DNA of 64,000 nt from Sunxiuqinia indica (GCF_009847015.1 NZ_WVEM01000016.1:1-64000); one strand, 5' to 3'; positions 22,991 to 32,924 are shown, numbered from the stretch's first letter. Translations and numbers: made by a program. The notes: a model not told the origin generated them from the sequence alone.

Positions 22991-24091
22991 ATGGCTTTAA
23001 AGTGTGGAATTGTAGGACTTCCCAATGTAGGTAAGTCAACCTTGTTTAATTGTTTATCGAACGCAAAGGCTCAGTCGGCAAACTTTCCGTTTTGCACCAT
23101 TGAACCGAATGTTGGAGTAATTACTGTCCCCGATGATCGTTTGATTAAACTGGAAGAGTTGGTAAATCCCGAGCGGGTAGTGCCTACAACAGTGGAGATT
23201 GTTGATATTGCCGGCTTGGTTCGTGGAGCCAGCAAAGGCGAAGGGCTGGGAAATAAATTTCTGGGAAACATTCGGGAGACTGACGCAATTATTCATGTAT
23301 TGCGTTGCTTCGAGAATGAAAATATCACACATGTTGATACCACCATTGATCCGGTTCGTGATAAGGAAACAATTGATATTGAGCTTCAGCTGAAAGACCT
23401 GGAAACTGTTGAAAGTCGTTTAGCAAAGGTTGAAAAACAAGCCCGCACCGGAAACGATCCTGATGCCAAAAGGTTGTTTAAAGTTCTTTCGCTGTATAAA
23501 GAAGCTTTGAATCAGGGAAAGTCTGCCCGCACGGTTGAGCTGGATGAAAATGATTTAAAAATCGCAAAAGATCTTCAGCTCTTGACTAACAAACCCATTC
23601 TTTATATTTGTAATATTGATGAGGCTTCGGTAACCACTGGAAATGCCTATGTTGAGGCAGTGAAAGAAGCGATTAAGGATGAAAATGCGGAGATGTTGAT
23701 GATTGCAGCAGCAACAGAAGCTGACATTGCTGAGTTGGAAGATTTTGAAGAGCGGAAAATGTTTTTAGATGATCTTGGCCTTGCAGAATCGGGCGTTAAT
23801 AAATTAATTAAGACGGCCTATAAATTGCTGGAGTTGGAAACTTATTTTACCGCAGGAGTGAAAGAAGTGCGTGCCTGGACTTATAAAAAAGGCTTTAAAG
23901 CCCCTCAGGCTGCCGGAGTTATTCATACTGATTTTGAAAAAGGCTTTATTCGCGCCGAGGTTATAAAATATAACGACTTTACAACGCTAGGATCGGAGCA
24001 AGCGTGTAAAGAAGCCGGGAAGATGGCCGTTGAAGGGAAGGAATATGTGGTTCAGGATGGAGATATTATGCATTTCAGGTTTAATGTTTAA
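22991..24091 (+). CDS. ychF: Ribosome-binding ATPase YchF
   Basis: The 366 residues match the YchF/Ola1 family: G1 loop GLPNVGKSTLFN (residues 8-19), switch regions with FPFCTIEPNVGVI, DIAGLVRGASKGEGLGNKFL around 70-90, a coiled-coil insertion around 130-170 and a C-terminal TGS domain with VRAWTYKKGFKAPQAAGVIH and FEKGFIRAEVI. YchF is an Obg-like P-loop protein that prefers ATP over GTP and binds ribosomes; it influences redox and stress responses. Length is normal (363 in E. coli). It is monocistronic, with a terminator just after the stop. Confidence 0.97.
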   Translation: MALKCGIVGLPNVGKSTLFNCLSNAKAQSANFPFCTIEPNVGVITVPDDRLIKLEELVNPERVVPTTVEIVDIAGLVRGASKGEGLGNKFLGNIRETDAIIHVLRCFENENITHVDTTIDPVRDKETIDIELQLKDLETVESRLAKVEKQARTGNDPDAKRLFKVLSLYKEALNQGKSARTVELDENDLKIAKDLQLLTNKPILYICNIDEASVTTGNAYVEAVKEAIKDENAEMLMIAAATEADIAELEDFEERKMFLDDLGLAESGVNKLIKTAYKLLELETYFTAGVKEVRAWTYKKGFKAPQAAGVIHTDFEKGFIRAEVIKYNDFTTLGSEQACKEAGKMAVEGKEYVVQDGDIMHFRFNV

Positions 24092-24117
24092 TGTACATTA
24101 TCAACCCTAAATATAGA

Positions 24118-24144
24118 AAGCAGCTTGAAAAAGTTGCTTTTTTT
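24118..24144 (+). terminator. Terminator after ychF
   Basis: AAGCAGCTT pairs with AAGTTGCTT (one G-T wobble) around a GAAA loop, followed by seven T. Good rho-independent form. Confidence 0.85.
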
Positions 24145-24462
24145 GTTGCAGCTCTAAAAATCACGCGTATTCGTGAAGTTTCTATAAAAGGTTATCTTTT
24201 TCAATGAAGGGGTGTCGAAAATCGGGGGTGCTTTTCTGAAAAGATTTCTTTCTCAAATAGGCACTACCTATTTTTAGGGGCATAATGAATTTACTTGCGT
24301 TTCAAATAGAAACCAAAACATTTGTTTTTATCTCTGTATGATAATATAGTTTCAATATTTGTAGAAAAATGTCAGAATATGTTTTTGTGTTTGATCAAAA
24401 AGCTTATTTTTGTCAGGTTGTTTGAAAATATTATAAAGAATTAGATTTAAAATTTTGGCATT
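24145..24462 (+). promoter_or_regulatory. Upstream region of asnB with two palindromes and a -7 box
   Basis: No gene lies here. It holds CTTTTC-T-GAAAAG at 24231-24243, a 7-base inverted repeat AAATAGG/CCTATTT with a 5-base spacer at 24255-24273, and a -7 box candidate TATTTTTG at 24405-24412 with a T-rich TTTTTG element 17-18 bases upstream. The long leader and paired palindromes suggest regulation of asnB, but no known operator is recognised. Confidence 0.4.
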
Positions 24463-26139
24463 ATGTGTGGAATAGTAGGTGTATTTGATTTGAAAACAGA
24501 TGCCCAGCAATTGCGGCCTCAGGTTTTAGAACAGTCAAAAAAAATTAGACATCGCGGGCCAGACTGGTCTGGGATTTATTGTGGCGACAAAGCAATTATC
24601 GCCCACGAGCGATTATCAATTGTTGACCCGGAATCGGGAGGTCAACCGTTATATAGTAAAGATAAAAAGCTGATTTTAGGCGTTAATGGCGAAATCTACA
24701 ATCACCAGGAAATTCGGGAACAAACCAAAGATAAATACGAATATCAAACAGGGTCGGATTGTGAAGTAATTTTGGCACTTTACCAGGAAAAAGGGATTGA
24801 TTTTCTGGATGACTTAAGCGGAATCTTTGCATTTGCCCTTTATGATGTTGAAAATGATACTTACCTGATCGGTCGCGACCATATTGGCATTATTCCATTG
24901 TACATGGGATGGGACAAAAGCGGAAACTTCTACGTTGGATCCGAGTTAAAATCACTGGAAGGTGTTTGCACCAAGATTGAGGAATTTCCTCCTGCCAGCT
25001 ATTTATATAGTAAAGATGGCGAAGTTAAAACATGGTGGACCCGCGATTGGATGGATTACGAAAATGTAAAAGATAATGAAGCCAGTGTCGAAGAATTGAA
25101 AGAGGCGATGGAAAAAGCAGTACATCGTCAATTAATGTCCGATGTGCCCTATGGTGTTTTGCTTTCCGGTGGCTTAGATTCTTCTGTTACTTCTGCTTTA
25201 GCTAAAAAATTCTCAGGCAAAAGGGTTGAGGCTGGCGATGAGAAAGATGCCTGGTGGCCACAATTGCACTCCTTTGTAATTGGACTAGATGGATCTCCTG
25301 ACCTGGCTGCAGCGCGCAAAGTAGCTGACCATATTGGAACAATTCACCATGAGATAAATTATACCATACAGGAAGGACTTGATGCAATTCGCGACGTAAT
25401 TTACCACATTGAGACTTACGATGTAACGACGATACGGGCTGCTACTCCGATGTATATGTTGGCTCGTGTCATCAAATCCATGGGAATCAAGATGGTTCTG
25501 ACCGGTGAAGGTGCTGATGAAATCTTTGGAGGTTACCTGTATTTCCATAAAGCGCCAAATGCCGAAGAGTTTCACAAGGAAACACTGCGCAAACTAAGCA
25601 AACTGAATTTGTACGATTGCTTGCGTGCCAATAAGTCCTTGGCAGCCTGGGGAGTTGAAGGTCGTGTCCCATTCCTTGATAAAGAGTTTATTGACGTGGC
25701 CATGCGCATGAATCCTCAGGCAAAAATGGCTGGCAAAGAAAAGATGGAAAAATGGGTTGTTCGTAAAGCATTTGAAGATATTTTACCAGCAAGCGTTGCC
25801 TGGAGACAAAAGGAACAATTCTCAGACGGCGTTGGTTATGGATGGATTGATACGCTGAAGCAAATTGCTAAAGATAAAATCTCGGATGAGATGATGGAAA
25901 ATGCTAATTTCCGTTTTACGATAAATACGCCAAGATCGAAAGAAGAGTATTTGTATCGTACCATTTTTGAGGAGCACTTCCCCTCTGATGCTGCTGCATC
26001 ATGCGTGCCATCGGTACCATCAATTGCGTGTAGTACTGCCGAAGCTTTGGCTTGGGATGAATCGTTCAAGGACAATGTTGATCCATCAGGACGCTCAATA
26101 AGTGGTGTGCATGAGCAAAGCAAAATATTTGAAAAATAA
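24463..26139 (+). CDS. asnB: Asparagine synthase, glutamine-hydrolysing
   Basis: The 558-residue enzyme has an N-terminal class II glutaminase domain (catalytic Cys2 after Met removal, MCGIVGVFD; RGPDWSG; GVNGEIYNH near 76) and a C-terminal ATP-pyrophosphatase synthetase domain with the PP-loop LLSGGLDSSV near 235 and GEGADEIFGGY near 348. It converts aspartate, glutamine and ATP to asparagine, glutamate, AMP and PPi in the cytoplasm. Length is close to E. coli AsnB (554). A terminator follows at 26210-26241. Confidence 0.97.
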   Translation: MCGIVGVFDLKTDAQQLRPQVLEQSKKIRHRGPDWSGIYCGDKAIIAHERLSIVDPESGGQPLYSKDKKLILGVNGEIYNHQEIREQTKDKYEYQTGSDCEVILALYQEKGIDFLDDLSGIFAFALYDVENDTYLIGRDHIGIIPLYMGWDKSGNFYVGSELKSLEGVCTKIEEFPPASYLYSKDGEVKTWWTRDWMDYENVKDNEASVEELKEAMEKAVHRQLMSDVPYGVLLSGGLDSSVTSALAKKFSGKRVEAGDEKDAWWPQLHSFVIGLDGSPDLAAARKVADHIGTIHHEINYTIQEGLDAIRDVIYHIETYDVTTIRAATPMYMLARVIKSMGIKMVLTGEGADEIFGGYLYFHKAPNAEEFHKETLRKLSKLNLYDCLRANKSLAAWGVEGRVPFLDKEFIDVAMRMNPQAKMAGKEKMEKWVVRKAFEDILPASVAWRQKEQFSDGVGYGWIDTLKQIAKDKISDEMMENANFRFTINTPRSKEEYLYRTIFEEHFPSDAAASCVPSVPSIACSTAEALAWDESFKDNVDPSGRSISGVHEQSKIFEK

Positions 26140-26209
26140 GTTTAGACCAAAACCTCTTATAAATAAGCGTTGCTGAAAAGCAATGGCACATTTTGCCAAA
26201 AATGAGCGG

Positions 26210-26241
26210 AAGCCGGTGTTGAAAGACACTGGCTTTTTTTG
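26210..26241 (+). terminator. Terminator after asnB
   Basis: AAGCCGGTGT pairs with ACACTGGCTT (one G-T wobble) around a 6-base loop and is followed by a run of T. Confidence 0.85.
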
Positions 26242-26354
26242 TTTAAAACACTGAAAGTAGAATTATTTTAAAACAATTTAAAGCTTCTCTCGTTGAAAAA
26301 TAAAGTGCTGATTAAATAGAAGTTTTAAATTAATTACAACTAAAATTTATTGTT

Positions 26355-26546
26355 ATGGCAATTACAAAAGTTTGGATTGAAGAAGGTTGTACGTCGTGTG
26401 GATTGTGTGAAAGTTCGTGTCCTGATGTGTTTGAAATGCCTGATGAGGCTATTGTTAAAGAGGGAGCTGACTATGCAGCTAACGAAGATTGCATTAAAGA
26501 AGCAGCAGAAGAGTGTCCGGTAGAAGTTATTCAGTTCGAAGAATAA
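26355..26546 (+). CDS. Ferredoxin, single [4Fe-4S] type
   Basis: The 63-residue acidic protein has CTSCGLC (C12, C15, C18) and the partner C55-P (EECPVEV), the four ligands of one [4Fe-4S] cluster. C22 (SSCPDVF) and C47 (EDCIKE) are the positions that in single-cluster ferredoxins of Thermotoga or Desulfovibrio type form a disulfide. It is a small cytoplasmic electron carrier. Partner enzyme unknown; neither neighbour is an obvious redox partner. Confidence 0.93.
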   Translation: MAITKVWIEEGCTSCGLCESSCPDVFEMPDEAIVKEGADYAANEDCIKEAAEECPVEVIQFEE

Positions 26547-27057
26547 AGGAAGCATTCATTCTTATTCGATAATTTTATAACCGATTTTTAAAATGTAGTA
26601 ATGAGCTCGGGGGTGCTAATTCTAGATCTGAATCATAAACCCCAACTTGTTATTTTCAGAGTAAAAACGAATTGACTTATCGGGAGTCATTAAATAGAAA
26701 GACCGTTGGTTAGACGGTCTTTCATTCATGAGTAACAAAAATGAAGATCTTGCTTCATATTTAATCATGCTAATTAAGGCAATGTTTTTAGTAATTTGTG
26801 TGTTTTGCATTGAAAAAAGGCAAAAAGTAACTTTTACACCAAAAACAGGCCTCCCGAATGATTTTTATTTACCCCTAAAGGATCTTAATCGCATAGAACT
26901 ACGCTGGTTTACTGCTGAAAACTCGAAAGCGAGATGTCCTTTTTAAAAGCTGAATTTTATATGTTTGTAAGTCTGATTATTTCTTTAAATTAGCCGCCTT
27001 TCAATGACTATTTAAAAATCAGAGTTAAAGTACAAGTATGAAGGAGGCTTCGTTGTA
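26547..27057. other. Non-coding stretch before the EamA gene
   Basis: No convincing gene. A hairpin lies at 26698-26722 (AAAGACCGT with ACGGTCTTT, 7-base loop), which could be a two-way terminator or a small RNA element. A -7 box candidate TATGTTTG is at 26960-26967, in range of the EamA start at 27058. Frames of 60-70 codons on both strands run through the hairpin and look like chance. Confidence 0.4.
26698..26722. terminator. Hairpin, possible two-way terminator
   Basis: Nine paired bases AAAGACCGT/ACGGTCTTT with TTTC on either exit side. T runs are short, so the function is uncertain. Confidence 0.45.
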
Positions 27058-27975
27058 ATGCAGACTTATTGGGGTGAAATCGCAGCGTTGCTCACCGCTG
27101 TGTTTTGGACGGTAACCAGTATGGCATTTGAGTCAGCCGGTAAAAAAGTAGGCTCTTTGGCTGTAAATCTGATCCGATTGGTTATCGCATTCTTTATTTA
27201 TTCGGCCTATACACAGGTAACACGTGGAATGTGGTTTCCTTTTGATGCGAACGCCTATCAGTGGTTTTGGTTGGCTGCTTCGGGCATCGTCGGGTTTGTA
27301 ATTGGCGACTTGCTGTTGTTTCAGGCCTTTGTGGTTATTGGTGCCCGTATTTCAATGCTAATGATGGCCATGACTCCGCCTTTCACCGCGTTTATCTCCT
27401 ATTTTGTATTGGACGAAGTTCTTTCACTATCGAATTGGATTGGCATGGCAATCACCTTATGTGGAATTAGCATGGTGATTTTGAAGCGTGAGGCTGGGCC
27501 TTTGAACGGAGAGAAAAAAATTCGTAAACGGTTAACTTCAGCGTATTCAGTCCCCGGCATTTTGTTGGCGTTGGGTGGCGCTCTTGGCCAGGCTACCGGC
27601 TTAGTAATGAGCAAAAAGGGGATGGGAGATTACGATGCTTTTGCGGCTTCTCAAATTCGGGTGATGAGTGGAATTGTTGGCTTTGCCATTTTGTTGTTGG
27701 TATTGAAACGTTATCATCGGGTGTGGGCGGCTTTGAAAAATATCTCAGCGATGAAACGCATTACGCTGGGTTCTTTCTTTGGGCCATTCTTGGGGGTTTC
27801 CTTTTCGCTTATTGCCATTCAAAATACAAAGGCAGGAATTGCGGCAACGATTATGGCAATTGTTCCGGTTTTAATTATTCCTCCGGCTATTCTTATTTTT
27901 AAAGAGAAAGTAAACTGGAAGGAAATTATTGGTGCCGTGATTACAGTAATCGGAGTCGCCATTTTCTTCGTTTAG
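27058..27975 (+). CDS. EamA/DMT-family transporter
   Basis: The 305-residue protein has ten membrane helices in two EamA repeats (about 5-140 and 165-303). Each repeat ends with the typical glutamate-lysine segment (FVLDEVLSLSNWIGMAI; IFKEKVNWKEIIGAVI). A basic loop KREAGPLNGEKKIRKR joins the repeats. Substrate unknown. It is distinct from the EamA protein at 14706-15605. Its stop is 6 bases from the stop of the convergent ABC gene. Confidence 0.88.
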   Translation: MQTYWGEIAALLTAVFWTVTSMAFESAGKKVGSLAVNLIRLVIAFFIYSAYTQVTRGMWFPFDANAYQWFWLAASGIVGFVIGDLLLFQAFVVIGARISMLMMAMTPPFTAFISYFVLDEVLSLSNWIGMAITLCGISMVILKREAGPLNGEKKIRKRLTSAYSVPGILLALGGALGQATGLVMSKKGMGDYDAFAASQIRVMSGIVGFAILLLVLKRYHRVWAALKNISAMKRITLGSFFGPFLGVSFSLIAIQNTKAGIAATIMAIVPVLIIPPAILIFKEKVNWKEIIGAVITVIGVAIFFV

Positions 27976-27981
27976 CTTTTG

Positions 27982-29766
27982 CTATTCTTGTTGATTTTCT
28001 TCGGCCAATTGATGAAGCAGTTGTGCATATTTTCCCCCGTGTCGAATTAGCTCAGTATGATTTCCCCGTTCAATAATTTTTCCGTCTTCCAGAACCAAAA
28101 TCAAGTCTGAGTTTTTAATTGTACTCAGTCGGTGAGCCACAGCAATTACTGTTTTCATCGAGAAAATATTAGCTATGGCTTGTTGGATGTATTGTTCAGT
28201 AACTGAATCTACAGCACTGGTTGCTTCATCCAGGATGATTAGTTCGCTGTTGCCGCTAATTGCCCGGGCAAATGAAATAAGTTGTGCCTGACCCTTTGAA
28301 AGGTTGTCGCCATTGTCTTGAATAATAAAATCATACCCTCCCGGAAGCTGGTTGACGAAGTGATTGGCAAAAACAAAAGATGCTGCTTGCTCGACATCGC
28401 TTCGACTTATGAATTTTCGACCCAACGAAATATTAAATTCAACCGAGTTATTGAACATGAAAATATCCTGTTGCATGACCGATATTGTTTCGCGAACCTG
28501 TGCTAATGGGATGTCGGTGAGTTCGATGCCATTAATTTTTATCGATCCGCGGTAGCCGGTGTAGGTTTTGGTCAGTAGTTTAATGATGGTCGACTTGCCT
28601 GATCCGGTTGTGCCAACCAATGCCATTCGGTCACCTTTTTCAAGTTTGAACGATACATCTTTTAACACATCTGGCGAATCTTCATTGTACCGAAAAAAAA
28701 CATTTTTAAATTCAATTTCTTTTAGCTCGATTGGCTCGGTTGGTTGATTGGTTGCAACTTCTTCGGGTGCTTCAACTCTTTGTTTAAATAACTCGCTGAT
28801 ATGTTCCAGCGCCGATAAAGCACGTTGGATGGTGGAAATCTGCTGTGCAAACTGCCTGACCGGAATAAAAAGACGTTCCAGTGTTGTGACGAAAACAATG
28901 AGCACCCCCATTGTAAATCCATAATCCCAAATTTGGATGGCACCGTACCATATTACCAACGCTGTTGCCAGGGATGTAATTCCTTCAACAATTGAATAAA
29001 GTGCTGAATCGTATACGTTTGAACTGTTTTGGGCATCGCAGTACTGCTTGTTCAGGTCGTTATATTTTTCGAGTACTTCGTCTTCGGCAGCATAAAGCTG
29101 AATGGTTTTCATACCATTGAGTGATTCCTGTAAATAAGCTGCCGATTTGGCCAGGCTGCTGCGGGAAGTATTGTAGGCTTGGCGAATCTTTTTCCGAAGA
29201 TACCGCATGACCAAAACAATCAGAGGCACAACCAGAAGCAAAACCAGGGTTAGTCTCCAATTCAGATAAAACAGGTAACTCACCAGTGCCAGCGTTTTAA
29301 TGCTGTCGGCCAGCAGCCCTAAAATTCCGGCAGCAAACGATTCTTGGATAGATTCCATATCACTAGTGAGTCGCGATAAGGTTACACCGATAGGCTTTTT
29401 GTCGAAGTAGCTCAAGGGAAATCGCAACGACTTTCCAAATAACCTTTTGCGAAGGTCAACAATAGCCAATCCTCCGGCTTTGGAGAAGGAATAGCTGTAA
29501 AAACCATCGAATAGTAAATTGACGAGCAATACCACTGCCAGTAAAATAATTTGCGTTGTTAGCCCATCAACATTGCCTGGTACAATATAATTATCAACAA
29601 TATTTTCAACCAGCCAAAGGAATAAAATACCGGCAACGGTTGTGATCGGAATTGAAGCAATGCTTAAAAAGAACCACTTTTTGTGAGGCACAAAAAATCC
29701 CGCAAATTTTCGGAGTAGTTTCCAATCGTTAGTATTCGATATCTTATTTATTGTTGCCTTAAACAT
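27982..29766 (-). CDS. ABC exporter half-transporter, catalytic-site subunit
   Basis: The 594 residues have six membrane helices in a type IV exporter fold (about 20-310) and a nucleotide-binding domain (about 350-590): Walker A GTTGSGKST, Walker B LIILDEATSAVD with the catalytic Glu intact, and H-loop VAHRLSTI. The signature motif is altered to LSKGQ instead of LSGGQ. Paired with the upstream half-transporter, this predicts a heterodimer: this subunit's Walker motifs with the partner's LSGGQ make the active site. It is the last gene of the glutathione-type operon; its start is 18 bases after the previous stop. Confidence 0.92.
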   Translation of the reverse strand: MFKATINKISNTNDWKLLRKFAGFFVPHKKWFFLSIASIPITTVAGILFLWLVENIVDNYIVPGNVDGLTTQIILLAVVLLVNLLFDGFYSYSFSKAGGLAIVDLRKRLFGKSLRFPLSYFDKKPIGVTLSRLTSDMESIQESFAAGILGLLADSIKTLALVSYLFYLNWRLTLVLLLVVPLIVLVMRYLRKKIRQAYNTSRSSLAKSAAYLQESLNGMKTIQLYAAEDEVLEKYNDLNKQYCDAQNSSNVYDSALYSIVEGITSLATALVIWYGAIQIWDYGFTMGVLIVFVTTLERLFIPVRQFAQQISTIQRALSALEHISELFKQRVEAPEEVATNQPTEPIELKEIEFKNVFFRYNEDSPDVLKDVSFKLEKGDRMALVGTTGSGKSTIIKLLTKTYTGYRGSIKINGIELTDIPLAQVRETISVMQQDIFMFNNSVEFNISLGRKFISRSDVEQAASFVFANHFVNQLPGGYDFIIQDNGDNLSKGQAQLISFARAISGNSELIILDEATSAVDSVTEQYIQQAIANIFSMKTVIAVAHRLSTIKNSDLILVLEDGKIIERGNHTELIRHGGKYAQLLHQLAEENQQE

Positions 29767-29784
29767 TTCTTTTGTCTTCAGTTC

Positions 29785-31530
29785 TTAGTTTTCTTGTTGC
29801 AGGGTTAAAATCTCCCGGTAAAAATCTGATGTTTGAAGCAACTCCTGATGATTTCCTTTGGCTGCCATTCGCCCTTCTTCCAGAACAATCGTAAAATCGG
29901 TTTTTTCGAGCACGCTTATCCGGTTCGAAATAACTAACAGGCTCTTTGCCGGGTGATGATCGAAAATCTGTTTGATCAGAAATCGTTCGGTGTCTGTGTC
30001 TACGGCCGAAAATACATCATCAAGAATGAGTAAATCGCAAGGAGTGTAGAGTGCGCGAGCCAGACTAATCCGTTGTTTCTGTCCGCCCGAAAGCATGATG
30101 CCTTTCTCGCCAACCAATGTTTTTTCTTGCTTGTTCAGTCGATGTAAATCATCATAAAAGGCACTTTTATAAATCACATCATCAAATTCGTTCTTTATAG
30201 TCGATTTTTCTGCGCCAAAAATAATATTGTTTTCAATCGTGTCGGAAAACAGGAATACCTCTTGTGTTACGGTTCGAACGACCGATCGAATATCTTCACT
30301 TCGTAAATCAGCCGTGTCTTGCTTGTCCAAATAGATCATTCCCTTTTCAGGACGCAGATAACCATTCAGGCAGTTAATCAAAGTTGTTTTACCCGAACCA
30401 ACCTGTCCGGTGATACCAACAACCTGCCCCGGTTTTACCGAAAATGAAATGTCTTTCAAAACGGGTTTGTCTCCGTTGTGGTAGGTGAAACTGAGATTTT
30501 TTACCCGGATGCCTTCACTGAAAAGTTGGTCTTTTGCTTGAGCTGGCAGGGCTTTTCTATGATCGTCGGTTCCCTCACGGTTTAAAATAGTTTGTAAGCT
30601 GCTAATACCAACAAAGCCTTGCTGAAAAACGGTAAGCACCCAGCCCAATCCCATGATGGGGTGACTTAACAGGGCTGCATATGCCATGTAAGCTGTGAGC
30701 TCTCCAATTGTGAACTTCCCATTGATGACATACATTCCGCCTACAAAAAGCACGACGATTTTCAGGATTTGCCCAAGATTTCCGAGCAATGGCATAATGA
30801 ATGAGCGAATCCAGCTGATTTTAAGTGTTCTTTTATACAGCGAGACACTTTCTTGATGGACTTCTTCTTCAGCCCATGGGTAGATGTTGTAACTTTTAAT
30901 GATACTGTTCCCTGATAAAAAGGAGATTGTTTTACCCGATAACTTCTGGAGAATACTCATTTGTGCACGGGTGTTTTTTACCATAATTGCCATTCCAACC
31001 CGAACAACGATAAAAACAACAACCATTGGAATAACGCATAGCAGCGTTAGTTCGGGCGATAATTTCCACATTTTGTAGGGTGTGAGCGAAAGGGAGAGTA
31101 TGATATTCCCGATTTGCAGAATACCAAATCCGGTAATCATGCGCACGCCATTGATGTCGTTATTGATTCGGGAAATAATATTTCCTGTTGAGTTTAAATC
31201 GTAATAGTCTTTTCCAAATGAGGACAGCTTTTTAAACATCATACCTTTAAGCTGTTTTTCAATAAGGCGTGCCGGAATAAAAATAAGGATTCGCGAAAAG
31301 GTTCTCACGAGTATAAGTATTAACGCAAGTCCCACAATTATCAGTACATTTTTGTGGAATTCCGATTCGTTGCCTATGCGTCCCTTCTCAATCAGGTCGA
31401 TACTTTGTTGGATGAATTCGGGTATGGTGACTGATACCCAGACTGTTAGTGCTAAAAAGAGCAGTCCTCCGGTATACCACCAGCGATATTTATGTGTGTA
31501 GCTTAGTAAGAATTTCAGTTTCGAAAACAT
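29785..31530 (-). CDS. ABC exporter half-transporter, degenerate-site subunit
   Basis: From ATG at 31530 (MFSKLKFLLSYTHKYRW) the 581 residues have six membrane helices and a nucleotide-binding domain with Walker A GQVGSGKTT and intact signature LSGGQKQR. Walker B reads LLILDDVFSAVD, with Asp in place of the catalytic Glu, and the H-loop His is replaced (ISNRISVL). This is the degenerate subunit of a heterodimeric exporter, the pattern known from TM287/288, BmrCD and related pairs. A longer frame starts at 31593 but overlaps the gshA-like gene, and the shorter start fits the family. The start is 23 bases after the ligase stop. Confidence 0.92.
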   Translation of the reverse strand: MFSKLKFLLSYTHKYRWWYTGGLLFLALTVWVSVTIPEFIQQSIDLIEKGRIGNESEFHKNVLIIVGLALILILVRTFSRILIFIPARLIEKQLKGMMFKKLSSFGKDYYDLNSTGNIISRINNDINGVRMITGFGILQIGNIILSLSLTPYKMWKLSPELTLLCVIPMVVVFIVVRVGMAIMVKNTRAQMSILQKLSGKTISFLSGNSIIKSYNIYPWAEEEVHQESVSLYKRTLKISWIRSFIMPLLGNLGQILKIVVLFVGGMYVINGKFTIGELTAYMAYAALLSHPIMGLGWVLTVFQQGFVGISSLQTILNREGTDDHRKALPAQAKDQLFSEGIRVKNLSFTYHNGDKPVLKDISFSVKPGQVVGITGQVGSGKTTLINCLNGYLRPEKGMIYLDKQDTADLRSEDIRSVVRTVTQEVFLFSDTIENNIIFGAEKSTIKNEFDDVIYKSAFYDDLHRLNKQEKTLVGEKGIMLSGGQKQRISLARALYTPCDLLILDDVFSAVDTDTERFLIKQIFDHHPAKSLLVISNRISVLEKTDFTIVLEEGRMAAKGNHQELLQTSDFYREILTLQQEN

Positions 31531-31553
31531 GAATATACGTGTCGTTTTACTTT

Positions 31554-32924
31554 TTATTCGTTTGGACAACTTTGCAATTGCAACATCTGCCAATCATCCA
31601 GGAGCGCGGTTAAGTTACTATTATATTTGTTGTGATAGCGATCCAGCAACCTTTCAGCCTGAGTAATTCCACTTTCTGTAATTCTGCGAACCGGCTCAAG
31701 ATATTGAGCTTCGTCTTCGGAATTGCAAATTACTGATCGTCGGATCAATCCATCTACGGCAATTTGATATAGCTTTTTGGCTATTTTGCCAACATTAATA
31801 TTTCCTGATGCTGCTTTTAGTCCTCGTTTTGGAACCTGACTTCTTACAGTCTGAATCGTCTCAATATCCCATTCTGAGATCATTTTATAGGCTTCATCGC
31901 GACTTTGTCCATCGTAAAGTAATCCAACCCAAAGTGCCGAAAGAGAGGCGATATGTACGGCACAGCTTGCGTCGGCTCCACGCATTTCGATGAATTGTTT
32001 TAATCGAACATCCGGAAAAGCCGTTGACGTATGTGTTTCCCAATCTTCCATTGTTGGCGATAGGCCATGCTTTCCGTGCATAAATTCGCGGAAGGTGATG
32101 CCGTTGGCCGCGATGTATTTCCCATCACGATAAATGAAATACATTGGGATATCCAGCAAATAATCAACCCAGCGTTCAAAGCCAAATCCTTCATCGAAAA
32201 GAAAAGGCAAGAATCCGCAACGATCCGGGTCGGTGTCGTTCCATATTTTTGAACGGTAGCTGAGGTAACCATTGGGTTTGCCTGCCGAGAATGGCGAATT
32301 CGCAAAAATGGCGGAAACAATTGGTTGCAGGGCTTGCGCAATACGCATTTTCACAACCATGTCTTTTTCACTGTCATAATCGAGGTTGACTTGAATGGTG
32401 GCCGTATTGGTCATCATTTGTAAACCTAAATTCCCTTTGGTTGGCATGTAGTTACGCATGATTTTGTAGCGTTCCTTGGGCATCCATGGCACATCCTCCA
32501 GTTTGGTTATGGGATCAATTCCCATTGGCAAACTGAAAAAATTGAGCTTTTGACAAATCAGTTTCAGTTCCTCAAAATGTTTGTTTGTTTCAATATAGGT
32601 GTGGTGTATGGTTTTAAAGTTTCGACCCGACAATTCGAACTGTCCGCCTGGTTCGAGGGTGATTGAGGCACCATTTTTGCGCAAGCCAATCAGGTGTTCT
32701 TGTTCCATAATGGGGTGCCAGTCATTTTGCTGCATGTGCTCCAAAATCGTACGAATTCCTGTTTCCGAATTGTAGGCTAGTCGCTTAAAGTTCCCGACTT
32801 GAAAAAGGAATTTCTCGTGCTCGGTTCCAATGCCCCAATCCTGAGGCTCTTTGTTACCTCTTTCAAAGTATTCAACCAATTGCGACTTATGTGATACTGC
32901 TATTTTACGTTCTGTTTCTGTCAT
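31554..32924 (-). CDS. gshA: Glutamate-cysteine ligase, plant/alphaproteobacterial type
   Basis: The 456 residues match GCS2-type glutamate-cysteine ligase: WGIGTEHEKFLF near residue 30, LEPGGQFELSG near 91, a PWMPKERYKIMRNYMPTKG stretch near 150, TATIQVNLDY near 178, LFANSPFSAGKPNGYLSYRS near 210, and RGADASCAVHIASLSALWVGLLYD near 320. It joins glutamate and cysteine with ATP to form gamma-glutamylcysteine, the first step of glutathione synthesis. The E. coli GshA family is different; plants and alphaproteobacteria use this one. The preceding gene (50 bases upstream) is an ATP-grasp protein likely to add the third residue. Confidence 0.92.
   Translation of the reverse strand: MTETERKIAVSHKSQLVEYFERGNKEPQDWGIGTEHEKFLFQVGNFKRLAYNSETGIRTILEHMQQNDWHPIMEQEHLIGLRKNGASITLEPGGQFELSGRNFKTIHHTYIETNKHFEELKLICQKLNFFSLPMGIDPITKLEDVPWMPKERYKIMRNYMPTKGNLGLQMMTNTATIQVNLDYDSEKDMVVKMRIAQALQPIVSAIFANSPFSAGKPNGYLSYRSKIWNDTDPDRCGFLPFLFDEGFGFERWVDYLLDIPMYFIYRDGKYIAANGITFREFMHGKHGLSPTMEDWETHTSTAFPDVRLKQFIEMRGADASCAVHIASLSALWVGLLYDGQSRDEAYKMISEWDIETIQTVRSQVPKRGLKAASGNINVGKIAKKLYQIAVDGLIRRSVICNSEDEAQYLEPVRRITESGITQAERLLDRYHNKYNSNLTALLDDWQMLQLQSCPNE

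Noticed and set aside
26183-26196. TGGCAC followed by TTGCC after asnB, resembling sigma-54
   Set aside because: The spacing between the two elements is two bases too short.
26622-26810. 62-codon minus-strand frame
   Set aside because: It contains the hairpin at 26698-26722 and has no recognisable domain.
26728-26946. 72-codon plus-strand frame before the EamA gene
   Set aside because: No family pattern; it starts at the edge of a hairpin and looks like chance.
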